From: Nemophila menziesii
Lineage: Eukaryota; Streptophyta; Magnoliopsida; Boraginales; Hydrophyllaceae
Direction: 5' to 3'
DNA: 64,000 bases
Assembly (NCBI GenBank): GCA_029959085.1
Contig: JARWIR010000038.1
Location: forward strand, 6,084,915 to 6,148,914
Below the pieces are notes generated by a model. That model was not told the DNA's origin. It did no database searches and saw only the letters and a list, made by a program, of their open reading frames with translations. A program made the position numbers and the translations under genes. Shown piece after piece: positions 22,249 to 34,019 of the stretch; within the stretch, counting starts at the first letter, position 1, and every line of letters begins with the position of its first letter.

Positions 22249-23150
22249 TAACTGATGCTAAAAGGGAGATATGAAAGGAGACAAGGTTAAACAAGCGCAT
22301 ATTATATACACCTAATGTTGTATCAATGTATATATTTTTTAAAATCAAGACTAAAGAGACGATCAATCTGATATTGAGAGATTAAGATATATAAGGTAAT
22401 AATTGATAAAAAAACATTTTAGGGAGGCAGTTTTGGTTGATATACTGAACAAATGGGAATACCAAATTGTATGAGAACAGTTAGGATTTTTGTATAATTC
22501 ATGTTAAAACACAACACAAAGAAAGGATTGTGGAAATAAACTAGAGAAGATCTTTGATAACCTCAAAGAAATGGTAAGATCAAAGGGATCGATAGAGATC
22601 AGGATTGTGAAGCAAAATTTGAAAGAATTCTATTTTAGAAGGACATATTGATCGAATCATGATCAGAGAGAGTTCCAGATTGCATGAGATCGACTAACAT
22701 TTTTCAAGAGAAAAATAGTATATTCCCTCATGGGAGTTTTTTCTTGATGGCTTCTTGGGGAGACATATCTTTAGTAGTGTATCGTCAAATTTTCTCTTGA
22801 TCTACATATCAATAAACATGTATATTGTTTTGATATAATTATTGAGGTTGGAATTCATGTAAATCTTGACATAAAATTCATCAAAATCTATTAAAATTTA
22901 TAAAGAATAAAAAGAGAACCTTAAAGTATATGTCATTTTTCACTAATGTCACGAGAAATCAAAATTCAGTAGTCCTTTTGAAAATACATGTCAATACAAC
23001 AAAGGCAGACATTGTTATAAATATTATTGGAAAGAAATCGGGGGATCTCTAATGTCAATTTAGTATAATAATTTCATATTTATCTTTGGAAGTTCAAAAT
23101 TTACGAAAAATAATTTTCACAATAATGATTCATCAATAATCCAAACACAA
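22249..23150. other. AT-rich spacer, probably LINE-derived
   Basis: No clear domain. It lies between a minus-strand LINE (ends near 22250) and the plus-strand LINE reverse transcriptase that becomes recognisable at 23150, so it is likely decayed 5' sequence of one or both. Confidence 0.4.
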
Positions 23151-26040
23151 TCTTCTTATATTATTTAAAGACAAAGAGGGTAACCGTATTGATTCAAACG
23201 CAGATATAAAGTCTAACTTTTCTATCTTTTACAGGGAACTTTTTACTAAAGTATGTGGGTCAGATATGGCCGAAGAGGTAATAATTATTCACCAAAAGTA
23301 ACCAGATTTATGAATGACATGCTTATATGGTAACTTGATATGGAGTAAATTCATAAGGTAATTTTTGACATGGCAAACCCTGTCAAAGATCTAGGCCTAG
23401 ATGGACTCAGCGGCAAGTTCTACCATGAATATTGGGCATAATTAAGGAGGATGTTCTCTTGATGGTCAATAATTTTTCAAGAATAATATTTCCCATGATA
23501 AACTTATGGAGACACTTATTTTCTATCATCCATAAGGGGTATATATAAGAAGGAGTTGGCGATTACATGCGTTAACTTTGGATATAAGATTATCTCAAAA
23601 AATAATTAGCCAGCTGATTACAGAAAAAAACATGAAAGTTATGACGGCCCCGACACAATCAACGTTTATTAAGGGGTGCAAAACCCAATACAATATTATT
23701 TTTGCGCAAGATGTTTCATTATTTATGAAGAGAAAAAAATAAAAGAGACCACCACCTAGCTGCTGTTAAACTTGATATGGGTAAAGCGTACGACAAGGTA
23801 AGCTGGGACTTTATTTTTGTCATTCTTGAGAAGTTGGGATTTTAACATGATTGGATACGCTGGATTAAAAATTGTATCTCAACGATGCGTTTATAATTAA
23901 TCTCAACGGGGAAAGGCTCCCAAAACTCGTTCCTGTGAGGGGTTTGAGACAGGAGGGCCCGCTATCTCCACTTCTATTCTCTCTTATGACAAAATTTCTT
24001 ATCAGCCTAATTGAAAGCAAAGTAGAATAAAGGCTGTCAAAGGGATTCAAACTACGCAAAAAATTTCCCAACTCTATCATTTTGCAGATGATTCACTATT
24101 TTTCCTTACGCTGGAAGGGTCTACTAATTTCATAAATGTATAGATACTCAATGTTCAAGTTCTAGACAATAGGTTTAAGTTGGGAAAACTTCTATTTTGT
24201 CTTAGTAATTACACTCCAGAATCCATCCGAAGAGACACAATAGACTCTCCAAATTAATGAAACATGAGATTTGAGAAAATACGTGGGATACTGTTGTGTC
24301 ATAAGCGATCAGATATTGAAACTCTAACGTGGATTGTTGACAAATTTTCTCGAAAGCTTAAGGATGGAAGGCCAAACAGTTGTCACAATGTGGGAAGGAA
24401 ATCCTGATCAGGCGGTGCTCCAAGCAATTCTGGCTTATACAATGTCCTTTTCTCTTTCCCCATCACCTATGACGGGAAGATAACATCTATAATTGCTAAG
24501 TTTTGGTGAAACCCTTTGAAAAAAGAAAATTCATTGGGTTGCTCGGTATAAGATGAAGATAACTAAGCTTATAGGTGGAATGGGGTTCAGGGATCTCAAA
24601 AGAATGAAAACGACACTTTTGATCGCTCAATCTCAAAGACTTTTACAAAAATTATATATCATCTGTGAGAGGATTTCCTTGATATCAAACTAGAACAAAG
24701 TCGATCCTGGTCATGGGTAAGTATTTTAGAGGGAAGATATTTTCTAAAGAAAGAAGGGATCATACGTATTGGAAACAGAGAAAATACTAACCTTTGGGAA
24801 CACAAATGGATGAAGTCAGGTAAGATTCGAGAGAAGCCTACTCAAACATATTTAGAAAGTGTTGATCAGCTTATGAAAAATGACGACGACACATGGAATG
24901 TTGAGATTTTGGATGCGAATTTCATATTTGAGATTGAAAGAATTCCCATCATCTAGCGACAAGGGAAAGATACTTTCATCTGGCCCCATAATAGGACTGG
25001 CGAGTATACAACTAGGCCAAGATACCAGCATTTGACAAACAACAATATTTCAGATACGGCAATATCCTCTGTTCAAGGTGAATCCGAGAACAGTGGTGTA
25101 TGGGAGGACATCTCAAAATTTAGCGTGTCGGCGAAGGTATGCATTTTATCATGGGAGGCGTGCAAACACGTACTACCTAGCAGGAAAATGTTAAAGTGTG
25201 AATGCACACTAATGACAAATGGTGCTTCTGCTGAAAGGAACGAGCAAAAACTATCAATCGCTCATTATTGTCTTGTTTAGTCTGCAAGCAGATCTAGGCA
25301 GGTTTGCCTCTTCAAATCGGAATCAGAGAAAATGTTACAGTCTCGTTGGGCGACTGTATTCTCAAGGTTTCTCATGATTTCGGTAATAGTGGTTCAGATC
25401 AGAAAATTATCACAGTGTATTTACTTTTAATGATGTGAAACATTTGGAAGTGTAAGATGAAGTCCCTCCACGAGAATCAGACGTTTAAATTGAGGATGCA
25501 GTACGAGCTACTAACAGTGGAATGCTTTACTTGTTTTTTATACGAGTAGAACAATCAGATAACCATCCCCGTTGAAGGTCAAAGAAATTCTGACATCCTA
25601 TCAGAACGATACCGAAGTTCAGAATGCACATGTTATTATCACGTGTGACACTTCTTTGATCTCCCAAGTCGAAGTTGTAGGTCTTGGTATTGTGAGACTC
25701 GACATAAGATCTGGTAGGCGATGTTTCATCGCCAAATTTTGCTCAATAGATTATGCTACAGAAGGAGAATCAATGGTTGTTTTGGAAGCTGCTATTACGT
25801 GCAGAGATTTTCCCGGGAAGCAAGACTATTATTTATTCGAACAACCTTGCAATTATTTAGGATATTAGATTGTCGTTAGTTGTGCGATGGTTAGTCCGCT
25901 TGTACGCTTTATAGATTCGGGCAATTGCCAGGAACCCATGGAAACATGTTTTTCCGCCGTCTTCTGAGCCAGTACAACAGGTTGGCTGATAAAACTGCAC
26001 GTTCAGCTAGACGAAGGGCCAGCAACAATTGGGTCAGTTT
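23150..26040 (+). pseudogene. Plus-strand LINE ORF2: reverse transcriptase, zinc-binding region, RNase H
   Basis: It becomes recognisable at LFKDKEGNRIDSNADIKSNF near 23160, the region before the polymerase, followed by IFDMANPVKDLGLDGLSGKFY near 23365 (entry motif K.PG.DG). At 23760-23820 comes AAVKLDMGKAYDKVSWDFIF, a well-kept motif A with catalytic Asp. QLYHFADDSLFFL can be read near 24066-24105 with the F-A-D-D motif. The zinc region (24720-25240) has SWVSILEGRYFLKKEGIIRIGN and WEACKHVLPSRKML. RNase H appears at 25620-25870 (IITCDTSLISQ, GLGIVRLDIRSGR, VVLEAAITCRDF) and ends with RLADKTARSARRR near 25980. Numerous stops and frameshifts. It is a different subfamily from the LINE at 10.5 kb. 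Confidence 0.82.
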
Positions 26041-26672
26041 CAAGTGGGTCCAGTTTCTTAGGTTTGGTATTAGCTGACTGTGGGAGGCATTTTGTATTTC
26101 TTTACCTAGGTAAAAAGAATTATTTTTATTTGTTTAAATTCTAAGTTGTAAAGGTGGCTTATTAAAATGTGGTTATATTTATTTATTGAATTTTTGTAAT
26201 AAGAAAAAACTAATAAAAATATAATTCAATCACAAGTGGGGGCACGTTAGTTAGTAGTTTTTTTTAAATTTAAGAATGACTTACTTGCACATAAGTTTTT
26301 GGTCAATCAGCTCACCCTTCTCTCTAGAATTACTTTCTCTCTCTTCATGAAGCTTTAACTTTAATGGTGTCCCTTTTTGTTTCAATCCCTAGATACATCC
26401 TCCCTCATCTCCTTGGTTACCACATTCACATTAAACCCTTCATTACTCCTCCTTCTCCACGCGGTTAATCATTCCCTAGTCTTGATTCTTGTTCTTTGAT
26501 TACAGCTTTTAATTTTTTGTCTCGTCCTTTTATATTGTTTTAGTCCCAAGGTGTATCTTAAACGCTTTATCTCCCTACTTTACCTTTGTCTGATTATCTC
26601 CTCTCTTTTCACTTACACTCTCTCCTCAAAACTCTCTCTCAGTTCTACACTCTCTAATCTTCATCTCCATCC
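26041..26672 (+). other. LINE leader (5' UTR), CT-rich
   Basis: From about 26310 the sequence becomes pyrimidine-rich (CTTCTCTCTAG, TCTCTCTCTTC, TCCTCCTTCTCC) and leads directly to the ORF1 ATG at 26673; a CT-rich leader is usual for plant L1 elements. 26041-26310 is AT-rich and joins the previous LINE's 3' end. The exact boundary is not visible. Confidence 0.5.
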
Positions 26673-28520
26673 ATGGCTTCTAATCCGATCATTTCTATGA
26701 AACTTACACCCTCCTTCAAACAAGACGAAATCCTTTCACGCCGATTCATGCCCCTCTCTAAAATACTTTCTAGCTCTGAGGTTACTCCTTCTATGGTAGA
26801 ATTTGCAGCAAATAGGTCCTGGGGTCTTAGATCTCGAATGCATGTTACTTCTGCTGGTTTCAACACCTTTTTCCTCATTTTTGAGTCACAGGATGACTTG
26901 TTAAACACTTGGAACTTTAGGCCTTGGTCTATCAACGGCCATTTACTCCTCCTTCAAGCTTGGCACCTAGAAATGTCAATGGTTGAAGCTGATTTCTCGA
27001 CTGCTACTTTCTGGATCCATTTTCAGAATTTACCTCCGGCATTTGCTACCCCGGATAATGCTAAGGATATATGTAAAAACCTTGACTGTACCCTCCTCTC
27101 TTATGACATCAACGAGTTTAATGATACTACTAAACTGCTCTGTGTCCGTGCTTTATGGAAGATTGAGAAACCCCTTATCCGTTCTTTTAATATCGAGAGA
27201 CCCTCCCTTCCCTCTTTGGAAGTGAAAGTTAGATTTGAAAAACTCAGTAAATTCTGCTTCTTTTGTGGTCTACTATCGCATACAGCTGGTGAATGTAACC
27301 TCTATAAGGAGGAACAGAAAAGATTACGTGGTAGAGCTCCCTTTATGTTCGGTGACTGGATGAGTATAACCCATGTAAAAGGTAGAGGGAGAAACATTCA
27401 AGTGTTTGATGACCTTGATGACCCTTCCCACATTATTACGGGTAGTGAAGACTCTTATATTCCCTCTTCTGATGATGTAACATCTAAGCCCAGACAGATT
27501 GCGGGTCCCCCTCTCAGTTAATACCAAAGGAAAAGACAAAGCCAGAGATAATAAAGATGAAGACATTCCTCCTTTTTTACGAGGTTGTTCCTCAGATCCA
27601 GAAAAAGGATATTCATTGGTTGTCAAAGAATTATTATAGGATGTCTCCTCGGATCCGGGTGTTGACCACATTTTTAAACCCTCTGCTGATAAAAAACAAG
27701 AATCGGTTCAATTTTCAAGTCAAAGGTCTCCTTCTGTTCGGAGATATGAATCTAGGCCCACCCCCCAGAATTTTAAATCCAAACCCTCTTCTAACTGGTC
27801 TGGATCGAAGAGAAAGTTAGTTGGTGACTCTTCAAAAGACAAATGACCTGCATGGCCCATTAAGAAGGAGGGCTCGGAAAGTGCTAGGCCTGCTTTTGGT
27901 AATCGGTGGTCCATTAGGACCTGGTCCAGATCAAACCCCATCCACGGTAAAACTAGTCTCCAATGGGTCAACCCGGATCTGAAGAAAACTCAGAATCAAA
28001 CCCCTCTACCTTCTCCTCCTCCCATAATCCCATCTTCTCCCCTACCCCTTTTAACACCCCATTACCGTGTACTCCATCTCCCACCAAACCTATCCATATA
28101 CTGATTTCATCCTCCACCTCATAAGCTAATGAAGAAACGTCATCTACCTAGATGGTTGATACCCCGATGGTTTACTCAGCGCTGGTTATATCTCCTTTGG
28201 TGGCAGAGAACCCTATTTCCCCCTCTTCAGATTCTTCTACTCCTATGGTTTCTCCGAGTACTTACTTGGTTCCTGATACCCCTATTCATGATAACTCCTT
28301 GGCTCTCACTGACATTCCTATCTCCATGGAGCGTCCAGGGGAGAAGCAAGGAGGTCCAAGTGCAAAGAAGCGTAAGTTATCACATGCAGAGATGGTTGGT
28401 TACAAGGAAGTTGAGAACGGTTTGGTTGAAGTACCTCTTCTAGACATGGCGGTAGATGTTGTTCCCTTAGACACGGTTGAGCCTGAAGTTGTGGGTGGTT
28501 GCATAGAGCAACCCCCATAA
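26673..28520 (+). pseudogene. LINE ORF1: DUF4283 plus zf-CCHC_4
   Basis: An open frame 26673-27521 begins MASNPIISMKLTPSFKQDEI. DUF4283 spans about residues 40-150 (FFLIFESQDDLLNTWNFRPW, then FWIHFQNLPPAFATPDNAKD). The knuckle CFFCGLLSHTAGEC (C-x2-C-x4-H-x4-C) is near residue 213, followed by RLRGRAPFMFGDWM, typical of plant L1 ORF1. After the stop at 27519 a proline/serine-rich linker continues in shifting frames to a last open frame (28152-28520) ending GGCIEQPP. The stop TAA (28518-28520) lies 5 nt before the ORF2 ATG at 28526. The first 280 residues look functional as RNA-binding protein. Confidence 0.9.
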
Positions 28521-28525
28521 AACCC

Positions 28526-29370
28526 ATGATCGGAGTATTTTGGAACTGTCAAGGTTCGGGGTCCCCCTTGACAGTCCAAAACCTTAGAGACTTGATTTCT
28601 AAGGAGAATCCCGGGGTATTGGTCTTCCCGAGACTAAGACCAAGAAGAAGAAGTTGTTGGTTTTTGCTAAGAAGTTGAAAATAAGACTGCTTTGGAGTGT
28701 TGACCCAGTTGGTATATCTGGAGGCCTGGCTATCTTTGTGATGGAGGATTGGCATGCTGAGGTAACCTCTTCCTCCATTAATCATATTTCCCTCTCTATC
28801 CCTTCTGGTTTAGATTCATTTTGGTACATTCATTTTATTTGTACTCTCCCTAATGCTGATAGTAAAAAACTGTTATGGGACTTTATTGAAAAAACTTCTA
28901 AGGATGACCCCCTCTCCTCTAATTTGTTCATAGGTGATTTTAATGATATTCGTAATGCCCAGGAGAAAGTTGGGGAGCTGGGTAAGAGTCCCTCGGAAAT
29001 GAGATTGTTCAATAATAACATAATCCTTAATGAACTTAATGAAATTCTCTCTAAAGTTTGCTCCTTTACTTGGAGGAATAATCGAAGTGATGATAACCTC
29101 ATCCTTCAGAAACTTGATAGAGGATTAGGATCTGCCCCTTGGTTTAATCTTTTCCGTGATGCATGGATCCATAACCACCCCCATATTGGTTATGATCATT
29201 CTCCTATGGTCCTGCATTGGGATGATCCTCCCATATTCATACCTAGACCTGCTTTTAAGCTTGATCCTACCTGGCTTGACATTGATTCTTGCTCCTCTGC
29301 TATCAAGAACTGTCTTTCTTCCTCTCGCTTATTTGTTGGTCCCCCCTCTTCCCGTTTTCCTAAAAGGTTA
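28526..29370 (+). pseudogene. LINE ORF2 endonuclease, truncated by an antisense LINE
   Basis: Starts MIGVFWNCQGSGSPLTVQN. A one-base slip near 28618 separates this from the open frame beginning at 28654. Catalytic positions: Asn in WNCQG, Glu in PETKTKKKK (read across the slip), LFIGDFNDIRN (Asp, Asn), KLDRGLGSA, and YDHSPMVLHW (the S-D-H position, here Y-D-H). The coding sequence runs into SSRFPKRLLF and stops where the reversed poly(A) of the minus-strand LINE begins at 29371. No reverse transcriptase of this copy is found beyond 31480, so its 3' half was lost or moved. Confidence 0.85.
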
Positions 29371-29420
29371 CTTTTTTTTTAGTCGAAAGAAACTTGTATT
29401 AATAAACAAACAAGTACAAA

Positions 29421-30128
29421 TTAACCAATTCCTAGAGAATTGAAGTCCCTAGCCAAGAGAGATGCTAATCGGGGTGGAGGAAAGAAACTCCAAAGACTAA
29501 ACAAAGGGCCAAATAGCATTTGTTTAGCAACCTAATCAGCACACATATTTTTGGATCTCCTCACAAAGGAGATTTTGAGCTTATACAAAACCTTACACCT
29601 CAAAATATTCCTCACCAAAATTAAAGTGTTACAAAATAATTTGGAAGAATTACAAGTTTGATTAATAAGAGCTTGGCAATCATTCTCAATCTCAACTTTG
29701 CCCTCGGGAAATTTAGACGCCATTGCACACGCCTCATAAACTCCTCTAGCCTCAGCTTCAATAGCAGAATTAGCCACAATCTTAGACGACTTCCTTTCAA
29801 TCAAGTTACCAAAATGATCCCTAACTAAACAAGCAAAAGAGGCCTGATTAGTACAAACATCAAAAGAGGCATCGCAATTAATTTTAAAGGACCCAGGGGC
29901 AGGAGGAGACCAAGAGTTATCCCTTTTATAGATAATAAAGTTATTTCTAACATTATGAACACCATTATCAATAATAACATTATTATCAGTTAAAGTAGAA
30001 TTATGCAAATTCTCTTGTTCAGTGCTAGGCATTGTGTCAAGATTAGTTATTGATGATGCCTCAGGAGTTAATTTTTTTGAAAATTTAAACTCATCATAGG
30101 CAGTAAGTGAATCATTTAAGATTCTCAA
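29421..30128 (-). pseudogene. LINE RNase H domain (minus strand)
   Basis: Minus-strand frame of about 235 codons: SWSPPAPGSFKINCDASFDV (first Asp) near 29900, FACLVRDHFGNLIERKSSK, SAIEAEARGVYEACAMASKF (Glu), VEIENDCQALINQ (Asp) and RSKNMCAD (last Asp, with Met-Cys in place of the usual basic pair). It then continues past a stop near 29530 to FFPPPRLASLLARDF...LGIG with a stop at 29421-29423. The match with 15785-16278 is residue-by-residue in many places, so these are two copies of one LINE family. Only one or two stops interrupt it, suggesting a younger copy than the one at 15.8 kb. Confidence 0.88.
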
Positions 30129-30129
30129 A

Positions 30130-30980
30130 GGGTCAGGTTCAATTCCTTTAAATAGCCATTCATTCCTTCCTTTCCAAATTTGCCAGGCTATAAAAATGCC
30201 ATTTCACCTAAGCAAACTCCACTTGAATCAGATTGATCAAGACAAAGTCTTAAAAACTGAATCTATTTCTTAAAATTAAAAGAAGGCTCAGTGAAGGTCT
30301 TAAAGCAAAGTGGACTTGCCATCCAAACTGCCCTAGACCATGAGCAGTGAAACAAAAGGTGTTCAATATTTTCAACCTCAATACCACATATAGAGCACAT
30401 TGAAGAAGTACAAGACTTCCATATAAATTTCCAGTCTTTATTTTCAACCTCTATTTTCATTTGTTGCTAGCCCATTTTCACAACATTTCCATATAAATTT
30501 TTTAATTTTAGGTAAAGTTTTCATTTTCCATATAAATTTCCAGTCTTTAGGTTCTAGTTTAAAAGAAGATGATCCTTTTTTTTCATCTTTAATCTTCTCT
30601 ACCCCCTCTTGAGCCTTCCATACTCTGGATTACATATCCTTTACTGTGACAACCCCATTCATAGAGTGAATCCAGTATGGGGAGTCAAAACAGTAGTAAG
30701 AAGGAATAAGCATTCCTGAGATGGTTGCTACTGAGGTTTTAGAGAATAAAACATCTAAAATATCCAGATTCCAGCTATTAGATATAGGATCAATAAGTTC
30801 AGAAACATATTTAAAGGTACAACCTGGAGGTTTAATAAGATCATGACAGTTTGTTGCCCAAGAGTCCTCCCAGATTCTTATAGAGGCACCATTACCTATA
30901 TTTCATTTAATATCATTGATAAAGCATTTCCTACCTTCCAATAAACTTCTCCATCCCCATGAGCAATTACTGCCCAATTC
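30130..30980 (-). pseudogene. LINE zinc-binding region (minus strand)
   Basis: Pieces on the minus strand: LPKIKKFIWKCCENG near 30510-30465, then CSICGIEVENIEHLLFHCSW (C..C...H..C zinc ligands) near 30400, SRAVWMASPLCFKTF, and WKGRNEWLFKGIEP near 30165-30130. Upstream (30640-30980) a variable connecting region includes GRKCFINDIK and SWGWRSLLEGR. Frame changes occur near 30465, where a short segment of the zinc region (FPFKLEN/YMEM) seems to be repeated (30480-30560). Confidence 0.75.
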
Positions 30981-31039
30981 AACAGTTAAGAAATCACCAT
31001 TAGGAAAGTATTTTCCTTTAAAAAGTCTGTAAAATAAAG

Positions 31040-31480
31040 AATCTTTGTTAGTAAAAAAATTTCATGCATTGGAAGCTAATAAAGCTAAATTTTGACAGTG
31101 AAATTCTTTAAATCCCAAACCACCATCATTTTTAGTGTTCATAAGGGTTTTCCACTTAATCCAGTGGCATCTACCTTCCCCTTTATTGTTCCAATAGAAA
31201 TTGGACACAAGAGAAGTAAGATGTGAAGTGACTTTTTTGGGAATAAGAAAAACTGACATAATGAAGTTAGGAATTGCTCCTATAACTGCTTTAATTAACA
31301 CTTCCTTACCACTTTTAGAGAGTAATTTAGTGTCCCATCCTCCCATTCTATTTAAAACCATCTCAGTAAGCCATTCAAGAGATTTTACCTTAGATTTTCC
31401 CCATGAGGAGGGAATACCTAAATATTTACCAAGGTGTTGCAATGTTTCTTCCCAACTATATGCATCCTTTCTTGTATAGT
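31040..31480 (-). pseudogene. LINE reverse transcriptase C-terminal part (minus strand)
   Basis: An open frame of 126 codons: LGKYLGIPSSWGKSKVKSLE, WLTEMVLNRMGGWDTKLLSK, GKEVLIKAVIGAIPNFIMSV, then HLTSLVSNFYWNNKGEGRCH. This is the thumb/connection part of plant L1 reverse transcriptase; the same block is at 14340-14550 on the plus strand. The catalytic core is absent because the copy is 5'-truncated here. Confidence 0.85.
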
Positions 31481-31503
31481 GACCTCTTTAAAGATGTCCA
31501 CAT

Positions 31504-31584
31504 ACCCAATAATCTTTTTTTTTTTTTTTGTTCCACAGACCCAATAATCTTTTTTTATTTTTGGTCGAAACAGACCCAATAATC
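31504..31584. repeat. Triple ACCCAATAATC with two T-rich inserts
   Basis: The 11-mer ACCCAATAATC occurs at 31504-31514, 31539-31549 and 31574-31584, the last two preceded by ACAG. Between the copies lie two T-rich pieces, one (T)15 then GTTCC, the other TTTTTTTATTTTTGGTCGAA. The second contains the reversed LINE 3' signature (TTCGACC then A-rich). Confidence 0.9.
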
Positions 31585-32079
31585 AGTACCTCACCAACTC
31601 AGCAAACCTTAATAGTACTCGACCTCATCACATATAGCATTTTTCCATGTTCATAAAGTCTCGTAATGTATTTATTTTAATCATATCATGTGCTGCAAAA
31701 CAATCAAAATAATAAGAATATTTTTAATCATATCCCACATGGCTTCACAATTCGTTCGATTACCTTAAAACTCTATATATATATATTAAGTATCGGGAAA
31801 AATTCATCATACATATCCAAAGAATTTGTGAAACAATATCTAAATACATATACTAAAAGAAAGATTTTTGCAAACTCAACATTTTGATTTGATTTAAATT
31901 TTTAGTACTTGTCATCAGTCCAATCCTTAAATATTGACGTGAAAAATAGTATGTGTATCTATATGTTTTTTTTTTCATTTACTTAAGTATCCCTTTATTT
32001 TATTTTATTTCTTTTTAACCAAAAAATATTTTCTTTTTGTTACAATGGAGGTCCCATAGATTTTGAAATTCTAATCTAA
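31585..32079. other. AT-rich spacer
   Basis: No gene or element recognised. Contains a short (TA) run near 31773-31788 and T-rich runs near 31967 and 32036. Confidence 0.5.
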
Positions 32080-32575
32080 CACTTCATTCACTAATCTTGT
32101 GTTAAAATCAATCTCAGAGATTTCCACCCGAACCTATCTCGTGTGAGACTGCCCCAAATCCCATCCGGGGAATCCACGTAAGTACTATATGCCACCACCT
32201 GAGACAAATCAAGGTGAACCATCCAATTTGCGCACTCATTCGCCTCTCTATAGATGTTCGTGATTAAAAATGATATGTTTCATGCCAAGATCGTCCTAAT
32301 TTTCGGAATTCATTATGTCGCAGGCCCTCTCCCTCTTGACGCTTGGAAGATTACCTCAATAACTTCTCGGGAATCCACTTCCACACACAAAACACCGATC
32401 CTCTGCTGCTCTGCCATCTTCAAACCTTCATATAAGGCTACCACTTCCGCAATCACCGGAGAGTGGCATTGGAAATTCATCGAGAATCCCCTAATCCAAC
32501 TACCCTCCGCATCCCTAATTACGTCTCCAGCCCCTCCCATTTTGCGCCAATTGTTGTAACTCCCAGCTGTTTTTG
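32080..32575 (-). pseudogene. LINE RNase H, divergent subfamily (minus strand)
   Basis: On the minus strand: NNWRKMGGAGDVIRDAEGSW near 32550, then IRGFSMNFQCHSPVIAEVVA (Glu), CVEVDSREVIEVIF (Asp), and after a frame change IYREANECANWMVHLDLS near 32240 (the R-E-A-N-x-x-A-D position, here ending A-N) and a P-D-G-I-W tail. The first catalytic Asp region is not seen. This is the RNase H type in which a 'DGS' replaces the longer opening, so it differs from the copies at 15.8 and 29.5 kb. Confidence 0.75.
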
Positions 32576-33230
32576 TTTGAATCCCGTATTTGGTTTTCCA
32601 TATAAAACTGAACGTGAAATAGAGACGGTATCAATGGTTGGACCAAACTGAAACGTTGAGTACCTACAAATATCATATTATAGTATGGGTACTCAGAGAT
32701 CTTTCGCGAATTCCATTGGTATCTACAATCTCTTTTTGCCTTAAATGTCCAAAATAGTATTACTTAGAGTCTCTCGTTTGAAGTTTCAAAATTTAGGCTC
32801 AATATTTAGATATAGAGTCTATAAATCAAGTTTAAAAAAGTAATAGTTAGATACAAGTGACATCTATATCCGAAACTCTATACTTGAGTTTAAATTATGA
32901 AAGAAAAAAAGACAAAATTAAAATAAATAAATATGTGCAATCATAAGGGTCAAGTGACATACTTAGAGTCCAACCTAACTGTTAGTATCCAGGTTTTTGA
33001 TAGAATGATAGATTAATCTAATTACGGGACATCTTTTTAGGGGTATTTAAGACAAAGTTGAGGGACTTTCCCCTATTATTTGATAGTTTACACGTTATTG
33101 TCTAGTTTTGGTGTTTATGTTACTTATGGAGATTTTTAGCAGATCTTAGGTACGTGGATTCTAAGATACACTGAGACGATGCAAAGAAGTCAATAAAACA
33201 AGATTACCCGTTAGTCATGGTGCAGAAGGA
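32576..33230. other. AT-rich spacer, nothing recognised
   Basis: No supported gene, repeat or RNA. Short frames only. Confidence 0.5.
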
Positions 33231-33518
33231 TTAGTCTACCACATTTAAAAAGTGAGAGTCGTTGTTGGCCAGATTTGGAAATCGACTTGTTTGAGTTACC
33301 AGACAAATTTGATGAAGATTATGGAGGATTCTTTGATTTCTAGATAATACTTGGAGCCAGGAACGCGTAGGAGCTGACGTTTCACGCTTTGAAACTGAAT
33401 TGAGGGAGTTACTGAATTTGCCGTTGCCTTTGTTCGTTAATATTAGAGTTCTATTTTCATTTAAGCCATTGTTTCTCTTTTTTCCTAAATGTGACGAGAG
33501 GTGCTATGTCTCTAATTT

Positions 33519-33710
33519 GAGTAATGATATATACCACCCAAATTCATACCACCCAAATACCACCCAATGACGTGGCGTGAATTGGTCGGTTACAAATTGT
33601 TAATGTATTTATTTTCTTGATTTGATTAAAGATTTGTAACCAACCAATTCACGCCACGTCATTGGGTAGTATTTAAGTGGTATGAATTTGGGTGGTATAT
33701 ATCATTACTC
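33519..33710. mobile_element. Foldback Mutator-type MITE with 9-bp target duplication
   Basis: 192 bp, nearly a perfect hairpin: it starts GAGTAATGATATATACC and its reverse complement starts the same way, and the arms match for about 78 bp (through CAATGACGTGGCGTGAATTG). It is flanked by CTCTAATTT at 33510-33518 and again at 33711-33719. A 9-bp target duplication with long terminal inverted repeats starting with G is diagnostic for Mutator-like elements. Arms differ at a few positions only, mostly C/T, so it is fairly young. No coding capacity. Confidence 0.93.
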
Positions 33711-34019
33711 CTCTAATTTATATATACAAAAAATGAGTTATGTTTAAGGAACTAGAGATAATGATTTTGTTAAGGTATTTTCTTGGAAATTATTCCCTTC
33801 TGAGATTTGTCTCATTTATGTTTAAAATTGTCTTCCTTGCAAAGGAGTAGACTCATATTAAACGCGACAGGTAGAGATTTATTTGCATAATTTAAATAAA
33901 GCTCTCAATATATTGTAGTGAATTGGGATTTTATTGAGTATCGTATTTTGGTTAGCTCAGATCATTCGATTTGGCCTTACATTTGTTTTGAACTTGAGGG
34001 AATAAGGTATTATTTAGGG

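Larger units (their letters stand above)
29371..31480 (-). mobile_element. 5'-truncated LINE inserted antisense into the preceding LINE
   Basis: On the minus strand the element ends TTTCGACTAAAAAAAAA at 29371-29387, the same 3' signature as the LINE at 16313-16327. It reads back through 3' UTR, RNase H, zf-RVT and the C-terminal third of the reverse transcriptase, and is cut at about 31480, the usual 5' truncation of L1-type copies. The junction with ORF2 of the plus-strand LINE is sharp at 29370/29371. I could not find a target duplication at both ends. Confidence 0.85.

Noticed and set aside
22160..22366. 68-codon minus-strand frame ending in a Ser-Leu repeat
   Set aside because: Simple translation of the (GA)n/(CT)n microsatellite.
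28129..28443. Trp/Leu-rich 104-codon frame overlapping LINE ORF1
   Set aside because: Alternative frame of the ORF1 linker; the frame 28152-28520 is the one that runs up to the ORF2 start.
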